Positions 1-11,269 of a DNA stretch of 64,000 nucleotides are shown piece after piece. The DNA comes from Rapana venosa. Taxonomy: Eukaryota; Mollusca; Gastropoda; Neogastropoda; Muricidae. The position numbers and the translations under genes were made by a program. The first letter of the stretch is position 1, and the number at the start of each line of letters is the position of its first letter. Where the stretch lies: assembly GCA_028751875.1 (NCBI GenBank), contig CM054134.1, positions 65,839,424-65,903,423 of the forward strand, given 5' to 3'. The notes beneath the pieces are model-generated. The model saw only the letters and a list, made by a program, of their open reading frames with translations, searched no databases and had not been told where the DNA came from.

Positions 1-592
1 CACAAAGGACGGGCGATCGACGACAGAAATCAAAGTCAGAATAGCCATGGCAACATCTTCCATGACAAAACTCACCACCATATGGAAAAGTAAAGAGATC
101 AGTTTCCCAATCAAACTAAAGCTATACAAAGCCCTAATTCAGACTATCCTGCTGTAAGGAAGTGAAACCTGGACATTGACTGCTGAAACAGCAAAGCGAA
201 TCCAGTCATTTGAAACAAAATGCAATAGAAAACTACTGGGCATATCCTGGAGAGAACGAAAGACCAATGAATTTGTCAAGAGTCAAATAACACGGCTGGC
301 AGGTCCACAGGAACCCCTTCTCACCATCGTCAAGAAGAAAAAGCTGACATGGTTCGGCCACGTCACCCCGCCATAACACTCTGCCAAAAACAGTACTGCA
401 GGGAACACTCGAAGGTGGCAGAAAGAGAACAAGTCATGCGTGGACAACATCAGAGAATGGACCAGGATGAATGACTCGGCACTACTGCGCAGAGCCGAGA
501 ACCGAGATGGATGGAGGAGGCTTACCACGGCATCGTCTTTCGTGTCTCCCCCACGACCGCCAAGGTCACAGGTCTGATGATGATGATGATGA
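1..592 (+). mobile_element. RTE-like LINE, 3' end fragment (broken)
   Basis: This is the C-terminal tail of a non-LTR retrotransposon ORF, downstream of the catalytic reverse transcriptase core. The reading contains GSETWTLTAETAKRIQSFE, KLLGISWRERKTNEF and an EPLLTIVKKKKLTWFGHV segment typical of RTE-type endonuclease/reverse-transcriptase proteins. A better copy of the same family lies on the minus strand at 13,256-14,705. Compared with it, this copy has a stop codon at about 155 where the other has Tyr, an extra C near 366 that shifts frame just after the GHVT motif, and a short deletion near 430. The element ends in a (TGA)n tail at 574-592, a simple-repeat tail as expected of RTE elements. 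The left part runs off the window edge. It is a dead fragment. Confidence 0.8.
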
Positions 593-1340
593 ATACTGTG
601 GACACCTGCTGACTGCAAGAAGATCAAAGACGGGATCAGTGCTGGACTAGACAACATGCATGTGGTTATGAACGCTGTCAGATTCATTCTGGGATAAACA
701 GGACTGGTTCCTTGTGTTTTGACCAAGTATGGGGTGTATCAGTCTGCATGTGAGTGAGGAGGAGGAGGAGGAGGAGAAAGAATAGAGAGAGAAATGGGGG
801 GGGGGGGGTGTGCGTGCATGCGTGCATGTGTGTGTGTGTGTTAGTGTGTGAATGAGAGTGTGTATACGTCCGTGCATGTATGTGCATGTATGATGGTGTG
901 TGTGTATGTGCGTGCGTGCATGGGTGTTGAATTGAATTATATTGCTGTTAAGCTATACAGGCCATACAGCAATCGTGGGTATTTGATAAACTTCGACAGA
1001 TATCTAACATTGACATGGATACCACAGCAATGGGAATACCTTATCTATTTTAATGAAGTTCAACAACTGGCGAACTATAAGGTAAAAACAGATGATGTCG
1101 TGGAGAGTGTGCAATTGTTGCAAAGTAGTGCTTCTGTGTCTTCATACTTTGTGTTATGGACATGCTTTCCTTTCTGCAAGTTGGCACAAGCTGGCGAGCC
1201 TGACACATTCTTCAGCTAACATGTTTTTCTTTTCCTGCTTGATATACCAATATACCCAGCCCCCGGAAAACAGGAAAACTCTAGCACAATGTCATCAGAA
1301 GAACATCAGCATCATCTGATATGTCCAACACAACTTTTCT
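593..1340. other. Non-genic stretch with short simple repeats
   Basis: I recognise no gene here. It holds a (GGA)n run at 757-776, a G homopolymer at 796-808, (TG)n at about 828-848 and a TG-rich stretch at 895-928. Short open frames through these repeats encode only His/Thr or Ser-rich low complexity and are not credible genes. Confidence 0.6.
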
Positions 1341-1344
1341 AAAT

Positions 1345-1990
1345 AGTTAGTTTCTGTCTTTTCTTCGAAGACAATTCTGCACAGAATGATCAGTCAATGT
1401 TTCCACAAACCCCGCGATCACACTGTCTATTGGAGGCTCAGGTTCTATGCGCGGTGGTGGTAGGTTAACTTCACACAGAAGATCAGTTTGATAGACTCCT
1501 TCAGCACCACACTTGCTGTCAGTGTCACTGGGGTCCAGGTGTGCAGGTGTGGAGGCGAGTTGATCAAGACCAACCTGTATGCTGTGTAGTGTGTCAGACA
1601 CAGTTTGTTTTCATCAGAAGTTCTATCTCCTTCTCTGACCTGTTCTAGCTGTGGTTGCTGCTGTCGTTTTTGCTACTGTTGCTGCTGTTGCTGCTGCTGT
1701 GCTCTCTGCTGGTTACGCTGTTTCTGGTGGGAGGCTTCCGTCTGTAATACTGAACTTGGGTGTATTGGTTCATCATAGGGTCAGCCATGTTTGTTGACAT
1801 TCCACTAACTGGCTTAAACCTCAACACAAAAACTGTGGAGTCCCCTTGGCCAGTGATTTTCTAGCTGGAGACGGAGTTTTCTAACAGAAGGGCGGTTAGG
1901 GTCTTTTCAACGGTCACTGGGAGTCCAGTAACTGGCATATTGACAGTAAATTCGTAATTTTTCACACAGCACATGTGAAAGACAGCTGTT
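1345..1990 (-). pseudogene. Coding-like minus-strand remnant, unidentified
   Basis: Read on the minus strand, three segments of plausible protein composition follow one another with one stop and one frame shift between them: about 1,861-1,990 (containing KNYEFTVNMPVTGLPVTVEK), 1,645-1,860 (containing VLRFKPVSGMS and a Ser/Asn-rich tract) and 1,347-1,601 (containing GLDQLASTPAHLDPSDTDS). A CTG/CAG triplet tract at 1,655-1,700 lies inside the second segment. The composition suggests either a decayed host exon or a retroelement ORF1. I do not recognise the family. It lies directly after a LINE 3' terminus at 1,995-2,400, so it may simply be old flanking sequence. Confidence 0.25.
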
Positions 1991-1994
1991 TGGT

Positions 1995-2400
1995 CTGAAC
2001 TCGTCTCAGAGAGAGACAATGACAATGACAATTCTTTTATTTCGAGGATAATGAATAAGCACTGCGGGGGCCCAGAGGAATATATATGATAATAAAGTAC
2101 AAATAAGCCCAATACTAATACACACACACAGTAAACGAGAAAAAAATGCCCACACACATAAAAACATAAAAACCACCGAAAAAGAGAGAGAGAAAAAGCA
2201 ACAACAAATAATTTTTAAAAAAGCAAAAGGGAACAACACAAAAACACAGAAAAAAGCAAAGAAACCAAGAGCAAAGTAAAAGCAGTAGCAGGAACAAAAT
2301 AATCCCCACCCCCCAAAAAACAAAGAAATCATTAACAAACAAAAAAAAACCCTCCATAATATTAAGGAGAACAAACCATGTAAATAGTATCATTTGGCTA
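1995..2400 (-). mobile_element. LINE 3' UTR and 3' terminus, GT-rich (minus strand)
   Basis: On the minus strand this is a long G/T-rich tract (about 2,400 to 2,110) followed by a terminal motif reading tgcttattcattatcctcg, then aaataaaagaat and a short (TGTCAT)n tail at 2,015-2,032. The same terminal motif recurs in plus orientation at 41,125-41,165 and 46,300-46,325, and in looser form at 38,000-38,055. It is therefore a shared 3' end of LINE/SINE families. The tail abuts a short (CT/GA) run. No coding part is attached; the copy is 5' truncated. Confidence 0.6.
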
Positions 2401-2519
2401 ACGGAAAGAAACTTCAACAAATTCATTGTACTTTTTTAGTAAGCAATAGTAAACTGTACAAAACAAAACTAATATTATATAACCAGACTTTGGAGATTAT
2501 GCAAAAGCAATTTACACCC

Positions 2520-2578
2520 CCATGCTTACGTACATGTACACGTACACGTACACGTACACACGTACACCACACACACAC

Positions 2579-2618
<40 letters not shown>

Positions 2619-2716
2619 ACACACACACACACCACAGCACACACACATACAACACACGCACGCACGCTCGCACGCACCACACATACACACCATGCATCAA
2701 TGAGAGAGAGAGAGCA
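2520..2716. repeat. Compound microsatellite (ACGTAC)n-(AC)n-(GA)n
   Basis: The tract starts with an acgtac-type repeat (2,525-2,565), continues as (AC)n with a few interruptions to about 2,690, and ends with (GA)n at 2,700-2,714. Open frames through it are Thr/His or Val/Cys repeats and are not genes. Confidence 0.95.
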
Positions 2717-2729
2717 CTTAACAAATTTT

Positions 2730-3636
2730 AATGTACATCAGCCTTGGGCCGTGATGCACAACAGGGCTTGGGGGACAATCAGAACATAGAGAATTTGAGC
2801 ATTTTGACAACGAACTAGATTAACAATTATAAAAATAAACTACATACTGTATAAAAAAAATAACATTAGGTTTCATTTTTTCCCATAATGAAAATCAGTA
2901 AGTAAAAGTGCACCATGAGCATAATTTTGCCGCCTCTAAACAAATTATGTTCATGAAAATAATAATCAAGAGAAATTCTCCCATTTGCACAGTTTTCAAC
3001 TGATAGTGTCTTCTTTCCTGCACGATGAAAATGCTTTTTTCTATTGAATGATTGAAAAATAATGTTTGATGTCACTGTTTGGTACTCTGAGCAAATCTGT
3101 GATTGACATTGTCGTGTTTAATTAGAAACTTAATCCTTAAATCTGTACACTTTAGCAAAAGTGAGCTTTATTTTCAGCTGTTATTTTACAAAATGGGCAT
3201 CATTTATCTTGAGTATTTTCAATATGTGCTATATATAATATGTTGTTTATTGAGGACTACAACATTCAACCTTGTCTATGTAATGGCTACCTGAACACAG
3301 TAATTTCAATGGATCCTTTCTTTTTAAAACTACTTTTAAATGATCACCATCAATTCTTGAACATATGAATTAGTTGCTGTTGCGGCCACACAATATTAAA
3401 ACCAGTCTCCCAATAAATTTTTCTCACCTGGAAAACACGGCAATCTTTCCCATTCCTATCTAATTCTAGTATAGGTTTGTATGCGACAATCTGTATACAT
3501 TTCATAAGCAACTTATGTATATAACAGCAGTATATAACCTTTGTCGTGTTAGATTTTAGCTGTGTTATAGATAATACACTAGAAAGACTTTCAGGCCAAC
3601 CACACAGGGTCACTAAAGTACATGAAATATCTATAT
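2730..3636. other. AT-rich stretch, nothing recognised
   Basis: AT-rich sequence without long repeats, a recognisable coding frame or an RNA gene. The longest frames are below 90 codons and show no family resemblance. Confidence 0.5.
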
Positions 3637-3655
3637 CTATATATCTATATCTATG

Positions 3656-3739
<84 letters not shown>

Positions 3740-3744
3740 TATAT
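3637..3744. repeat. Compound microsatellite (TATC)n-(CT)n-(AT)n
   Basis: A tatcta run is followed by pure (CT)n at 3,659-3,697 and (AT)n at 3,698-3,742. The (AT)n side directly truncates the C-terminal end of the Tx1/L1-type LINE that begins at 3,745 on the minus strand. Confidence 0.95.
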
Positions 3745-6700
3745 GTTTGTTTCTTATAAGTTTGTTTCTTTAACTTGCATTTTGTTTAACATGATATTAG
3801 TTGGGTATATGTTATGCAACATTTGCCAGTGTAATACTCTCAGTCTAGTTCTTTAGTGGCGTCTTTAGCTTTTGACCAAACGGAATTATCTATCTTGATT
3901 CCCTGTTTTCTTTCCCAGAAGAAGCTTGCAGTAGGAGTAACTGGTTCTATCCGTGTGCTTAAGATTTTTCTGATTTCTTTCGGGGATGTGTTATATAAGC
4001 TTGCTTCACAAATTGGCGTGCTTGTTTTCACTTCTTCTTGAATCCACTGGGATAACACTAACAAGAGCATTATATTGAAAGATCTCTGGTCCATATTTTG
4101 AAATATTGTTGATCAGTGGAAAATTGTGATTTGCAATAGCCTGTCACCTATGATTTGCTGTCTGGAGTTTTTTCAGCCTTGTCAGTTTCAAAGATTGTGC
4201 TAATATTTTTAATTCTGGTACTCCAAGACCTCCATTTTTAATACTTTCGTGTGATACTTTTCTACTTATTTTATCTCTTTTGTTGTTCCAAACAAATTTG
4301 TAGCAGTAGCTTTGCAAGGTATGAAAAAATTCGTCTGGCGGAATAGGTAGCAGCATCCATAAGTGAATTAGTTTTGACAAAATGAGTGACTTTAGTACTG
4401 CTATCCTGCCTATTGGTGTTAGTTGTCTTTTAACCCAGATCTTGAACAAATGCTTCACTTCTTCTAGTTTTTCTGGGAAATTCAAGTGTGAACAGTTTTG
4501 TAGGTCATTTGTAAACCAGATTCCCAGGATTTTAAATTTCGGTGAATTCCATACCTAAATGGCCCATAAAACGAACTGCAGAGGGTTTTTTTTTTCTCCC
4601 TAACCAAATTACACATGTTTCCCTATGATTCATATTTAACCCTGACTTAGAACCAAATAAATTTATCATTTCAATGCAAGTTTTGTTTCTTGTCACCTGC
4701 TAAAAGAATTTCAGTATCATCTGCGTACTGAGAATCCTTGTGTTCAATATTATCAATAGTTATTCCACGTATGTCTTCATTTTCACGAATCATTGTTGCC
4801 AGTATTTCTGCACATAGGACAAATATATATGGAGACAGTGGATCACCTTGTCTACATCCTCGTTCTATATCAAACCATTCAGAGACTTGAATATTGACTA
4901 TAACACAAAATTTGATATTGCTATAAAATATTTTTTATCCATGTACAAACTCCATGTTGAAAACCAAATGCCTTAAGTACTTTAAACATGAAATCCCAAC
5001 TAACTGAGTCAAATACTTTTTCAAAATCAATGTTCAACAAAAGTCCAGGTAAATGATGTTTTTCTAAGTAAGCTATTGAATCGTAAATCAGTCGAATATT
5101 GTCACTGATATATCTATTCCTTATGAAACCAGTTTGATCTTCATTAATAAGTTTAGGTAATACATTTTTCAATCGGTTAGCTATGCATGATGATCCATTT
5201 TTATACACAACGTTTAACAATCAGTCTCCAGTTCTTTATCAAGTTTCTTGGTTTGTGTCCCTTAGATATGCAAGTGATTATGCCTTCCCTTTAAACACAA
5301 GTTAGTTCTCCCTTTTTATATCCAGCATTTAATGCTCTTACTACAAAACAACCAATTTTACCAATTTTACTAAACTACCAATTTTACCCCAAAGCACTTA
5401 AAGAACTCCGCAGTGAACCCATCTGTACCCGGACTTTTATTGTTTTTCATATTTTTAAAGCCAAAGTTGCTTCTTGTAACTTAATTTCCCCTTCTAAATC
5501 GTTTGCTTCTTCAACATCTAGTTGTGGAATACGTGTTATCAGGTCATTTATCTGACAATGCTCTACTTTAGAGTGTTTATATAGCCGTTCATAAAAACTT
5601 TTCACTTCATGCAAAATATCTTTTTGAGCGTATAGCCTTTTACCATGCCTATCAGTATTTTTTATTCACAAAGTGTCTTTTTTCTAAATTACAGAAATAA
5701 CTTGTCACTTTTTCTCCTTCGGCTATCGATCTTGATCTCTATTCTTTTTCCCCTACTCCTGACATCTTCCTCATTTTTACTGTCCTTGTTTTCAAGTTGC
5801 TGTATGTCTTTCATTATTTTATATTCTTTTTCATTCGTTTTTCTTTTTTTTTCATAGTAGCATAGGAAATAGTGCGTGATCAAATTTTCATTAACAGAAA
5901 GTCAAGGAACAATTCGTCAGGGATTGTGAGTTGTAGTTCAGATAAAGGGATACTGTCTAATGTTTCTCTTGCGTATGGACTTTCTGCGTAATCTTCTATA
6001 ACAGTTTTAATCTCTACGTTAATTTCGTCTAGATATGATTTGTCTTTCAACAGAGACGAATTGACTTCCCAGAAGGTATTACGTTTAGAATTATCGCTAA
6101 ACTTCAAATGTAACATAATCATCGACTGGTCTGTCCTGTATCCAAACTCAATATCTGCATCTCTTACAAAAGAGACAAATTCATCTGAAATGAGAAAAAA
6201 ATCAAGTCTAGCCTGCTGCAATGTTTTATTTCTTCTCCATGTGTATCTAGGACAATCTTGATTTAGCATTTAAGTCTAATTCATTTATCATATTTTCTAC
6301 TACATGCTTAGCTCTAGGATTATTGATATTTCTGTAGTTATAGTAATCCTTTGCTGGATTGAGCGCCAAATTGAAATCTCCACCAATAATAATGCTTTTA
6401 ACAGCTTGCTCTTTTATTTTTTTCTGTCAAGATATTATAAAATTCAGGATCGTCTCTATTTGGGCCATAGATATTAACCAAGAGAAAGCCGTTTCCTTCA
6501 ATTTCAGCTTTAACCATGATACTGTTTCCTCCCTTACCTTTGACAACATTATTTACTTTAAACTCCAAATTATTATTTAAAAGAATGGCTACCCCCCCCC
6601 CCTCCCCAGCATTAGAAGCATGGCTGGAAAAATCCCCACTCCGAAAGTATGTAACGCTCCATCCTTACTTCAAAGTGAGTGTCCTGCAAGAAAAATATAG

Positions 6701-6795
6701 AATGCTTTTTATTTTTCAAATGATGGAATACATCTCTTCTTTTTTACTGTTATTAAGGCACTGACAGTTTAATGATACAATTGACACTGAACTAT
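3745..6795 (-). mobile_element. Tx1/L1-type LINE, endonuclease plus reverse transcriptase (decayed)
   Basis: A minus-strand ORF2 relic in which domain order is preserved through many frame breaks. The apurinic endonuclease domain (about 6,795-5,880) shows KNKKHSIYFLQDTHF, LLVNIYGPNRDDPEFY and CPRYTWRRNKTLQQARLDF. The reverse transcriptase follows: INEDQTGFIRNRYISDNIR and LLNIDFEKVFDSVSWDF at about 4,921-5,220, and the catalytic box QYADDTEILLAG at 4,717-4,728. The C-terminal region reads SLKLTRLKKL, then HWQMLHNIYPTNIMLNKM at about 3,775-3,835, and stops where an (AT)n/(CT)n microsatellite begins. The mix of motifs fits the L1/Tx1 group. The 5' end (ORF1) is missing. Clade placement is by eye. 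Confidence 0.85.
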
Positions 6796-6799
6796 CCAT

Positions 6800-7200
6800 T
6801 TAGTTTTGTAAAGTCTGTAGTTATATTAATGCAACCCACTAACTCACATTAACAGGCCAACGTGTGTTAAAAAATGCTATAATGATCCAACCCCTCGAGA
6901 AAAAAGAGCAAAAAGTTAACATTTGCGGAGCATAGCAACACATCCAATAAAAGTATGAAATAAAAACATTTTGAGAAGTCTTTAATTCAAAACAAAAAGC
7001 AACAACAAAAACTATTTTTTTAAAAAGGAAATCCGATTTGCTTGACAATCGCAAGCGAATCTGGGTTACATAGTATATCCAGCAATATTTCCATAAGCAC
7101 AAGCATTCATCTTTAGAAAAAACAACAGACAGGCAAGAAACAAGAAACTCCCACTGATCAAAAACTGGTGACGCAGAAAATATGCACCATGAAATATGCA
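6800..7200. other. Nothing recognised
   Basis: AT-rich single-copy-looking sequence. A 200-codon minus-strand open frame crosses it, but the frame owes its length to the adjacent microsatellites and shows no family features. Confidence 0.5.
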
Positions 7201-7290
7201 AGCAGGTCACACATATACCACACATACCCCCGCTACATATATATACATATACATATATATACATACCTGCACGCTCACGCACGTATATAC

Positions 7291-7335
<45 letters not shown>

Positions 7336-7336
7336 G
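7201..7336. repeat. (TATACA)n and (AC)n microsatellite
   Basis: Tatacat-type repeats at 7,235-7,290 followed by pure (AC)n at 7,294-7,334. Confidence 0.9.
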
Positions 7337-7419
7337 AACCCTGCACATGCTGTGTTGATGGATATTGCCACATGGACATACTTCTGCAGCCAGGCCGCCC
7401 CACAGAGAAAAGCAATAAA

Positions 7420-7515
7420 ACAGGTTTCTCTCTCTCCCTGTCTCTCCCACTTCGCCCCCCCCTCTCTCTCTCTCCTCCCTCCCTCCCCTCCCCCCCCCCC
7501 CCCCTCCCCCCCCCC

Positions 7516-7547
<32 letters not shown>

Positions 7548-7550
7548 ACC
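7420..7550. repeat. Pyrimidine tract: (CT)n with long C homopolymers
   Basis: Ctctct repeats flank nearly pure C runs at 7,491-7,526. Such runs are hard to sequence, so their exact lengths are doubtful. Confidence 0.9.
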
Positions 7551-7689
7551 TCTATCCTTGTGCAAAACTCATCCTACTAGCTGTTTCGTGGGTCAGGTAC
7601 ACATGCACGCCACTTTAAAAAAAAAAAAGTCCATGAACCTAACTCACTCCACTGAACAGTTTCAGGGCCAGCTGCAAATACATGAGTAC

Positions 7690-7799
7690 GTGCACTCACA
7701 CACACACACATGCACACGCACACTGTCTGTCTGTCTCTCCCCTTCTCTCTGCCCCTCCCTCTCTCTCTCCCTCTCTCTACCCCCTCACACACACAACTA
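7690..7799. repeat. (AC)n followed by a CT-rich tract
   Basis: (AC)n at 7,696-7,721 and a CT/CCCT tract at 7,726-7,790. Positions 7,734-7,786 are identical over 53 bases to 9,743-9,795, which lies inside one arm of the L2-like inverted repeat. Confidence 0.85.
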
Positions 7800-7825
7800 G
7801 TAGCGGCAATTAGCAAAACTGGGTA

Positions 7826-8112
7826 TGCTCACCCTCATCATCATCATTGTCATCATCATTATCACAATCATGAAGACCGATATTGACTAATAAGAATTTT
7901 TCAAAAACAAATGTTTGGCATACTGGCATCATTTCAACTCACGTCTCTACATGTACAAATATAAGGCTGATTTGCATCGACTACAGTGATAAAAAGGTGT
8001 CTTTTTCTCTTTGTTTTTCTTATCAAGGTTACGTGGCACACATGTGTCTGCACACGCACTACCCTGTAACCAGTGACAAAAAACGTCGTACATCAGCATA
8101 GAACAATCTACA
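7826..8112. other. Short (ATC)n tract, otherwise nothing recognised
   Basis: An imperfect catcat repeat at 7,830-7,870; the rest shows no gene or repeat I can name. Confidence 0.5.
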
Positions 8113-8273
8113 CATTAATAATAATAATAATAATAATATATGGAATTTATATAGCGCTGAATCTTGTAAAAATAAAACAACAACAAATCGAAGCGCTTGC
8201 ACTCAATCATTTACAGGCATGCAACTCTCCTTAAACATAATGAACAACAGATTTCAAATCCATGCGCGCTCAC

Positions 8274-8308
8274 GTACGCACGCACGCACGCACACGCACG
8301 CGCGCGCG

Positions 8309-8366
<58 letters not shown>
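8274..8366. repeat. (ACGC)n-(CG)n-(AC)n microsatellite in LINE 3' UTR
   Basis: The tract lies within the 3' UTR of the minus-strand L2-like LINE. Its mirror, with (GT)n, (GC)n and (CGTA)n, is at 12,619-12,735 in the plus copy, so the microsatellite was carried by the element and not gained after insertion. Confidence 0.9.
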
Positions 8367-8370
<4 letters not shown>

Positions 8371-9742
8371 CAACACTTAGAAGGTGAAAGATGCTGTTGA
8401 AAATTAGGGACAGATATATGGGGGAAAGTCTCAGGTAGGAAATAAGTGTGTTTTGAGGCTGGATTTGAAGGTATCAAGTGAAGGCTTTTGGCGAAGTGAA
8501 AGAGGGAGGTCATTCCAGGTGGATGGACCAGAAACAGAGAAGGAGCGACGGCCAACAGTGGTTTGTTTGAATCTGGGTGTTCGAAAGCACAAAGTATCTG
8601 CGGCTGAACGAAGGGAACGGGATAGAGTGTACAGGTGAAGACAGTTACAGAGATAAGAGGGTGCAGATTTGTGGAGACATTTAAAACAGAGGGTATTGAT
8701 TTTATACTCCAGTCTTTGTGAGACAGGCAACCAGTGAAGAGATCGCAAAAGAGGAGTGATGTGTTCAGATTTTTTCTTTCTTAGGACCAGTCGAGCTGCA
8801 GAGTTTTGTATGCGTTGAAGAGAGTGGATAGATGATGCTGGTAGGCCAGCCAAAAGAGAATTACAGTAGTCTAACCGTGAAAGAATGAGAGATGTGACAA
8901 GCTTGGAAGCTGCATCATGGACAGATACTTGCGAATCGCGCTTATGCGCCATAATTGATAGTAGCAAGACTGGCAGGTCTGGGTGATGAATTTTTTCATA
9001 GAGAGTGTGTTGTCAAGAACTACTCCTAAATACTTCACAGAGTTGGACAAAGGAACTGACGTATTGCCGAATACTATTGAAGTTTTAGCGATAGAGGAAA
9101 GTTTATGTTGGGTCCCTATGAGCATGGCTTCGGTTTTATCAGCATTAAGTTGTAACTTGTTCTGAGTCATCCAGTTTTGAATATCTTGAAGGCAGAAGGA
9201 CATATTTGTCAGGAGGGAAGGCAAGTTTTCAACAGTATCACTGCACTGAATCTGAGTATCATCGGCATAGAAATGATGATCAATATGGTGGTTGTTTATT
9301 TATATGTGAGAGTGGAGCAGTGTAGAGAGTAAAGAGAACAGGGCCCAGGACTGATCCCTGCGGGACTCCACATTCCATTTTGACAGTTTTGATTGAATTT
9401 TGTTTACAATAACTTTCTGGAACCGGTCTGTGAGGTTATGAAGTAAACCAGGTGAGGGCTGTGCCGTTAATACCAAACGTATTTTGGAGGCGAGAAAGAA
9501 GAATTGAGTGATCTATGATATCAAAGGCTGCAGATAAGTCAAGAAGAGTGAGGAGGGAGATTTTTCCTGCATCAGAAGCAAGTAGAAGTGTATCTAAAGT
9601 GTGGACTTGGGTGGTTTCGGTGCTGTGGTTGGGGCGATAGGCAGACTGAAAAGTGGGAAGAAGATCATTGGAATGAAGGTGACTGTTGAGCTGTTTGAGA
9701 ACAACTTTTTCTAGTACTTTAGAGACAAAGGGTGAGTTAGGT

Positions 9743-9795
9743 TCTCTCCCCTTCTCTCTGCCCCTCCCTCTCTCTCTCCCTCTCTCTACCCCCTC
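9743..9795. repeat. 53-bp CT-rich patch identical to 7,734-7,786
   Basis: Inside the left LINE arm, 53 bases match 7,734-7,786 without a mismatch. They replace a short stretch that the plus-strand copy retains as gtttgggacaggcc (about 11,370). The patch interrupts the RT frame. Confidence 0.85.
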
Positions 9796-10938
9796 TACTC
9801 TAAGGCCTATAATTCTTCAGAATGTTGGGATCGAGGTCGTGCTTTTTCAGTAGAGGTGTGACTATTGCTGTTTTAAGAGCTGATGGAAAATTTCCTGACT
9901 GAAGAGATGAGTTTACTATTTTAGTGATAATAGGCACAAGTTGTGGAAGGCATTGTGAGAAAACAGGAGCAGGTATGGGATCAAGGTCGCATGATTTTAT
10001 AGTCATTTCCTTCAGAATTGTCATGATTTCTTTTACACTTGTGGGATGGAAGGAAAAGAGAGCAGTGCCAGTGAACTGGGGAGCAGGAGGCGCAGGCTGG
10101 AATTGAGTCTGATCGAGTCTGGAGCGTATGTTTCGAACTTTGTCTGAAAAGAAGGCAGAAAATATGGATGGAAGTTTTCGGTTTTGGACTTATCAACATA
10201 TCAACATCACAAAACCTGTCAGAAAGAAGAAATATGTTACTCGTCGCAATCTTAAGGCCTTAGACATTCATACCTTCTCTTCACAAGCTTCCGAACGTTT
10301 TTCACAAACCTCTGACCACACTGACCTCTCTGATCACTATAACACTGTTCTCCGCCAACTGCTTGATGAGCATGCACCTCCTACTGATCATCTCCTCCCT
10401 GACAGACCCTGTGCGCCATGGTATACCCAAGACATCTTGATAGCGAAGCGCAAACGCCGGCAACTAGAACGGCAGTGGCGGAAGTCCAAAACCGAAATCA
10501 ACAAACAGCTTTTCCGAAAACAAATAAACAAAGTCAAAACACTTAATCCATTCAGCAAAGACAGACTACTACTCTTCCCAAGTTCTCTGTGCTACATCCA
10601 TAAAATCTCTTTTTCCCTCACCTCAAATCTCCTTGGATCTGCAAAAACAACTCCTCTGCCTAACACCCACAGCCTGTCTGAACTTCCATCCATATTTTCT
10701 GCCTTCTTTTCAGACAAAGTTCGAAACATACGCTCCAGACTCGATCAGACTCAATTCCAGCCTGCGCCTCCTGCTCCCCAGTTCACTGGCACTGCTCTCT
10801 TTTCCTTCCATCCCACAAGTGTAAAAGAAATCATGACAATTCTGAAGGAAATGACTATAAAATCATGCGACCTTGATCCCATACCTGCTCCTGTTTTCTC
10901 ACAATGCTTTCCACAACTTGTGCCTATTATCACTAAAA

Positions 10939-11269
10939 TAGTAAACTCATCAAAAAGTAAAGGAGTCCCATAACCTATAAGGTCGTAGGGGAGCGAGGCG
11001 TCAGAGACCTCACTTCTCTAGGGCCAGCATATTGAGGGCGGCGCCCATCTCCTCTCCCTCGCTGCTTTACCTTCCCTGACCCTAAAGAGGGCAGGTACCC
11101 ATTTACAGCTGGGTGAACTGGGGGAACTGTACTGAAGCCAAGGCGCGCAAACGGTCACCCATCCAAGTGGTAACCACGCTCGACGCTGCTTAACTTGGCT
11201 GGGGGAAAGCGAGTGCTCCGACCACTGAGCTACCCCGTCCCCTCCTTTACCTTTACTAGTAAACTCATC
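10939..11269 (-). mobile_element. tRNA/5S rRNA chimeric SINE with 13-bp target duplication
   Basis: A 305-bp insertion (10,952-11,256) in the L2-like LINE is flanked by direct repeats tagtaaactcatc at 10,939-10,951 and 11,257-11,269. The other LINE arm (9,907-9,925) preserves the empty site. On the minus strand the head reads ggggacggggtagctcagtg (11,242-11,214), resembling the D-arm/A-box half of a tRNA such as tRNA-Ala. It is followed by aagttaagcagcgtcgagcg and cacttggatgggtgaccg (11,200-11,152), which match the A block and C block of 5S rRNA genes. The tail ends in ctcctttac. Related copies lie at 36,901-37,193 (minus) and, badly corrupted, at 20,940-21,240 (plus). RNA polymerase III transcription is inferred. 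Confidence 0.88.

Larger units (their letters stand above)
8113..10171 (-). mobile_element. L2/CR1-like LINE, left (minus) arm of head-to-head pair
   Basis: A 5'-truncated LINE on the minus strand. It begins at 10,171 inside the region before the RT core (FSDKVRNIRSRLDQTQ), passes through the RT core (about 9,800-9,250), and continues with [35 protein letters not shown] and the C-terminal region [20 protein letters not shown] to [20 protein letters not shown], ending at 8,431. The 3' UTR contains a CA/CGCG microsatellite (8,274-8,366) and ends with the agcgctatataaattcca hairpin region and an (ATT)n tail on the minus strand (8,113-8,165). Frameshifts, for example near 8,920, and a foreign 53-bp CT patch at 9,743-9,795 break the frame. 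It is about 97-98% identical by eye to the plus-strand copy at 10,687-12,895. Confidence 0.88.

Noticed and set aside
848..1219. A 123-codon plus-strand frame
   Set aside because: It starts in a TG microsatellite and shows no domain or codon bias; nothing supports a gene.
10128..10973. A 281-codon open frame as a single protein
   Set aside because: Its first 15 codons are antisense to the other LINE arm and its last part runs toward the SINE. Only 10,172-10,938 is genuine LINE linker sequence.
11152..11200. A 5S rRNA gene
   Set aside because: Only the internal promoter half matches and it is embedded in a repeated 305-bp insertion.
10952..11256. Terminal inverted repeats (gtaaaggag / ctcctttac) suggesting a DNA transposon
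   Set aside because: The second clean copy lacks the matching end, the target duplication is 13 bp, and the tRNA/5S content fits a SINE. The pairing is probably the simple tail plus chance or a remnant of a second tail.
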